DNA from: Rhodospirillales bacterium
Lineage (GTDB): Bacteria; Pseudomonadota; Alphaproteobacteria; Acetobacterales; Acetobacteraceae
Reading direction: 5' to 3'
Assembly (NCBI GenBank): GCA_028866335.1
Contig: JAGWIL010000070.1
Coordinates: 1-7,392 of the forward strand
DNA length: 7,392 bases
A model generated the notes under the pieces. It saw nothing but the letters and a program-made list of their open reading frames with translations, had not been told where the DNA came from and did no database searches. Position 1 is the stretch's first letter, and each line of letters opens with the position of its first letter. Positions 5,878 through 7,392 of this stretch are shown in pieces. The position numbers and the translations under genes are program-made.

Positions 5878-7278
5878 ATGATCACGCTCGACCCCGCCGA
5901 CTGGTCCTCCCTCCGCGCCCTCGGCCATAAGATGCTGGACGACATGGTGGACCACCTCGCCACCCTGCGAGAACAACCCGTCTGGCGCCCGATGCCGGAG
6001 GCTGTGCGGCAATCCTTTACCACTCCCTTGCCTAGCACCGGCACGGAGGTGGAGGCACTCTACACGCGCTTCACGGCCGAGATTCAGCCCTATGTTACCG
6101 GCAACCTCCACCCCCGCTTCATGGGCTGGGTGCATGGCGGCGGCAACCCGGTTTCCATGCTGGCGGAGCTTCTGGCCGGGGCCATGAACGCCAATTGCGG
6201 CGGGCGGGACCATGTGGGCATTGCGGTGGAGCGCCAGGTTATCGCCTGGGCGGCGGAAATGCTGGGTATGCCTGCGCAAACCAGCGGCGTGCTGCTCACC
6301 GGCTCCTCCATGGCCAATTTCTGCGCCGTGCTCTGCGCCAAACAAAACGCCCTGGGCGAGGCCGGGCACGAAACCGGCGTGAACGGCACCAGGCTCATCG
6401 CCTATGCCTCGGCGGGGGTGCATCGCTGTGTTACCGGCGCGCTGGACATGGCTGGGTTTGGCCGCGCCGCCTTGCGTAAAATCCCCGTCGATGCCGATTT
6501 CCGCATGGATATGGACAAGCTCCGCGAGGCCATCGCGGCGGACAGGGCAGCAGGCTTCACCCCCTTCCTCATCGCCGCCACCGCCGGCAGCGTGGATGCC
6601 GGCGCGTTCGACGATTTGAACCAGACCGCGGACATCGCCGAAGCTGAAAACGCCTGGTTCCATGTGGATGGCGCCTTTGGCGCGCTGGCGGCGCTCTCTC
6701 CGGCCAAACGCCACCTCACCGCAGGGCTGGGCCGGGCGGATTCCATCGCTTTCGATTTCCATAAATGGGCGCAGGTTACATATTCCTGCGGCTGCCTGCT
6801 GGTGCGCGACCCCGAAATTCATAACGCCACCTTCGCCCAGCCCACCAGCTATCTTGCCGCCGCCCCGCGCGGGCTGGCAGGCGGTTTTCCCTGGCCGTGC
6901 GATCTGGGGCCGGACCTCTCGCGCGGCTTCTCGGCCTTAAAAATCTGGATGACGCTTTCCGCCTATGGCACGGAAGGCCTGGCGCGCGTGGTTGAAAATA
7001 GCTGCGCGCTGGCCAGCCGCCTGGCTGGTCACGTCCAGGCCAGCAACCGCCTTGTTTTGCTGGCTCCGGCGGCGCTCAACATCGTCTGTTTCGGTGTTGA
7101 GGGTAAAACCGATCAGCAGGTTCTGGACCTGGTGGCTGATTTACAGGAAGACGGGCTGTTCGCGCCCTCCACCACCATCATCAACGGCCGCGTGGCCATA
7201 CGCTGCGCCATCGTCAACCATCGCACCACAGAGGATGACATCGACGCGCTGGTGGCGGAGATTTTACGGCGCGTTTAG
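5878..7278 (+). CDS. Group II PLP-dependent decarboxylase family protein, substrate unknown
   Basis: This 466-residue protein belongs to the fold-type I PLP enzymes that include aromatic-L-amino-acid and glutamate decarboxylases; it is probably cytosolic. Visible landmarks: HPRFMGWVHGGGNP (78-91), the cofactor phosphate site LLTGSSMANF (139-148), H182 in GVHRCV (equivalent of the histidine stacking on PLP), TAGSVDAGAFDDL (235-247), HVDGAFGA with D264 contacting the pyridine nitrogen, DFHKW with the Schiff-base lysine K296, and LSRGFSALKIWM (347-358). The PLP-binding residues are all present, so the cofactor is secure. Substrate-side residues differ from animal aromatic decarboxylases (WVHGGGNP where those have YFPTASSYP), so no substrate is assigned. 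The loop before LSRGF has no tyrosine at the catalytic position. No Shine-Dalgarno precedes the ATG. The gene ends 15 bp inside the convergent hisD. Confidence 0.9.
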   Translation: MITLDPADWSSLRALGHKMLDDMVDHLATLREQPVWRPMPEAVRQSFTTPLPSTGTEVEALYTRFTAEIQPYVTGNLHPRFMGWVHGGGNPVSMLAELLAGAMNANCGGRDHVGIAVERQVIAWAAEMLGMPAQTSGVLLTGSSMANFCAVLCAKQNALGEAGHETGVNGTRLIAYASAGVHRCVTGALDMAGFGRAALRKIPVDADFRMDMDKLREAIAADRAAGFTPFLIAATAGSVDAGAFDDLNQTADIAEAENAWFHVDGAFGALAALSPAKRHLTAGLGRADSIAFDFHKWAQVTYSCGCLLVRDPEIHNATFAQPTSYLAAAPRGLAGGFPWPCDLGPDLSRGFSALKIWMTLSAYGTEGLARVVENSCALASRLAGHVQASNRLVLLAPAALNIVCFGVEGKTDQQVLDLVADLQEDGLFAPSTTIINGRVAIRCAIVNHRTTEDDIDALVAEILRRV

Positions 7279-7392
7279 CCTTACCGCGATGCTCTGCGCA
7301 TGTGCTGTCAGCCCCTCGGCCTCAGCAATGGTAACGGCGCGCGGCCCTAGCGCAGCCAGCGCTTGGGGAGGCACCTTGGCAAAACTGGTGCG
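7264..7392 (-). CDS. hisD: Histidinol dehydrogenase, C-terminal end only
   Basis: HisD oxidises L-histidinol to L-histidine in the last two steps of histidine biosynthesis, using NAD and zinc. I translated the reverse strand by hand: 42 codons from the right edge to a TAA at 7266-7264. The peptide begins RTSFAKVPPQALAALGP and continues AEAEGLTAHAQSIAVRLN. This matches the conserved HisD C-terminus (RTSF...; LA.AEGL.AHA.S...R), which contributes to the active site of the partner subunit. The remaining roughly 390 residues lie outside the window. Its last 15 bp overlap the 3' end of the decarboxylase gene on the opposite strand. The next gene in this direction on the minus strand is UPF0262, a frequent hisD neighbour. 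Confidence 0.88.
   Translation of the reverse strand, partial: RTSFAKVPPQALAALGPRAVTIAEAEGLTAHAQSIAVRLNAP

Noticed and set aside
5559..6044. 161-codon minus-strand frame across the recR-decarboxylase gap.
   Set aside because: It extends well into the clearly real decarboxylase gene on the opposite strand and shows no recognisable domain.
5848..6822. 324-codon minus-strand frame opposite the decarboxylase.
   Set aside because: It is a high-GC antisense shadow; the plus strand carries all the PLP-enzyme motifs.

Overview
The window is a piece of ordinary bacterial chromosome, most likely from an alphaproteobacterium. I lean to the Rhodospirillales/Acetobacteraceae side, but that family-level guess is inference. 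The main evidence is a UPF0262-family gene, a family I know only from alphaproteobacteria, together with the high-GC coding sequence and the block ffs-dnaX-ybaB-recR.

Layout: (1) Positions 1-1310, minus strand: a two-gene unit of a UPF0262 protein followed after 14 bp by mtnA (methionine salvage), which runs off the left edge. (2) 1311-1895: a lower-GC intergenic region with divergent promoter candidates and a possibly structured leader. (3) 1896-2615, plus strand: a histone H1-like protein of Lys/Ala/Pro repeats, best started at a GTG behind a strong Shine-Dalgarno. (4) 2641-2672: a near-perfect 32-bp palindrome. (5) 2709-5562, plus strand: the 4.5S SRP RNA gene with its own promoter, then dnaX, ybaB and recR packed with almost no spacing. 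(6) 5563-5877: about 315 bp with a possible terminator and no convincing gene. (7) 5878-7278, plus strand: a group II PLP-dependent decarboxylase-like enzyme. (8) 7264-7392, minus strand: the C-terminal end of hisD, overlapping the decarboxylase gene tail to tail by 15 bp.

The SRP RNA-dnaX-ybaB-recR block joins protein targeting, the replication clamp loader, a nucleoid-associated protein and recombinational repair, a widely conserved arrangement. The adjacent histone-like gene adds a second DNA-binding protein. hisD and UPF0262 are neighbours in many alphaproteobacteria. Here they keep the same strand and relative order but are separated by about 6 kb of plus-strand genes, suggesting that the block between them was inserted or rearranged.

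I found no mobile element, CRISPR array, tRNA or obviously new system. The points most worth a second look are the repeat-expanding histone-like gene, the palindrome between it and ffs, and a decarboxylase whose catalytic-loop tyrosine seems to be missing.
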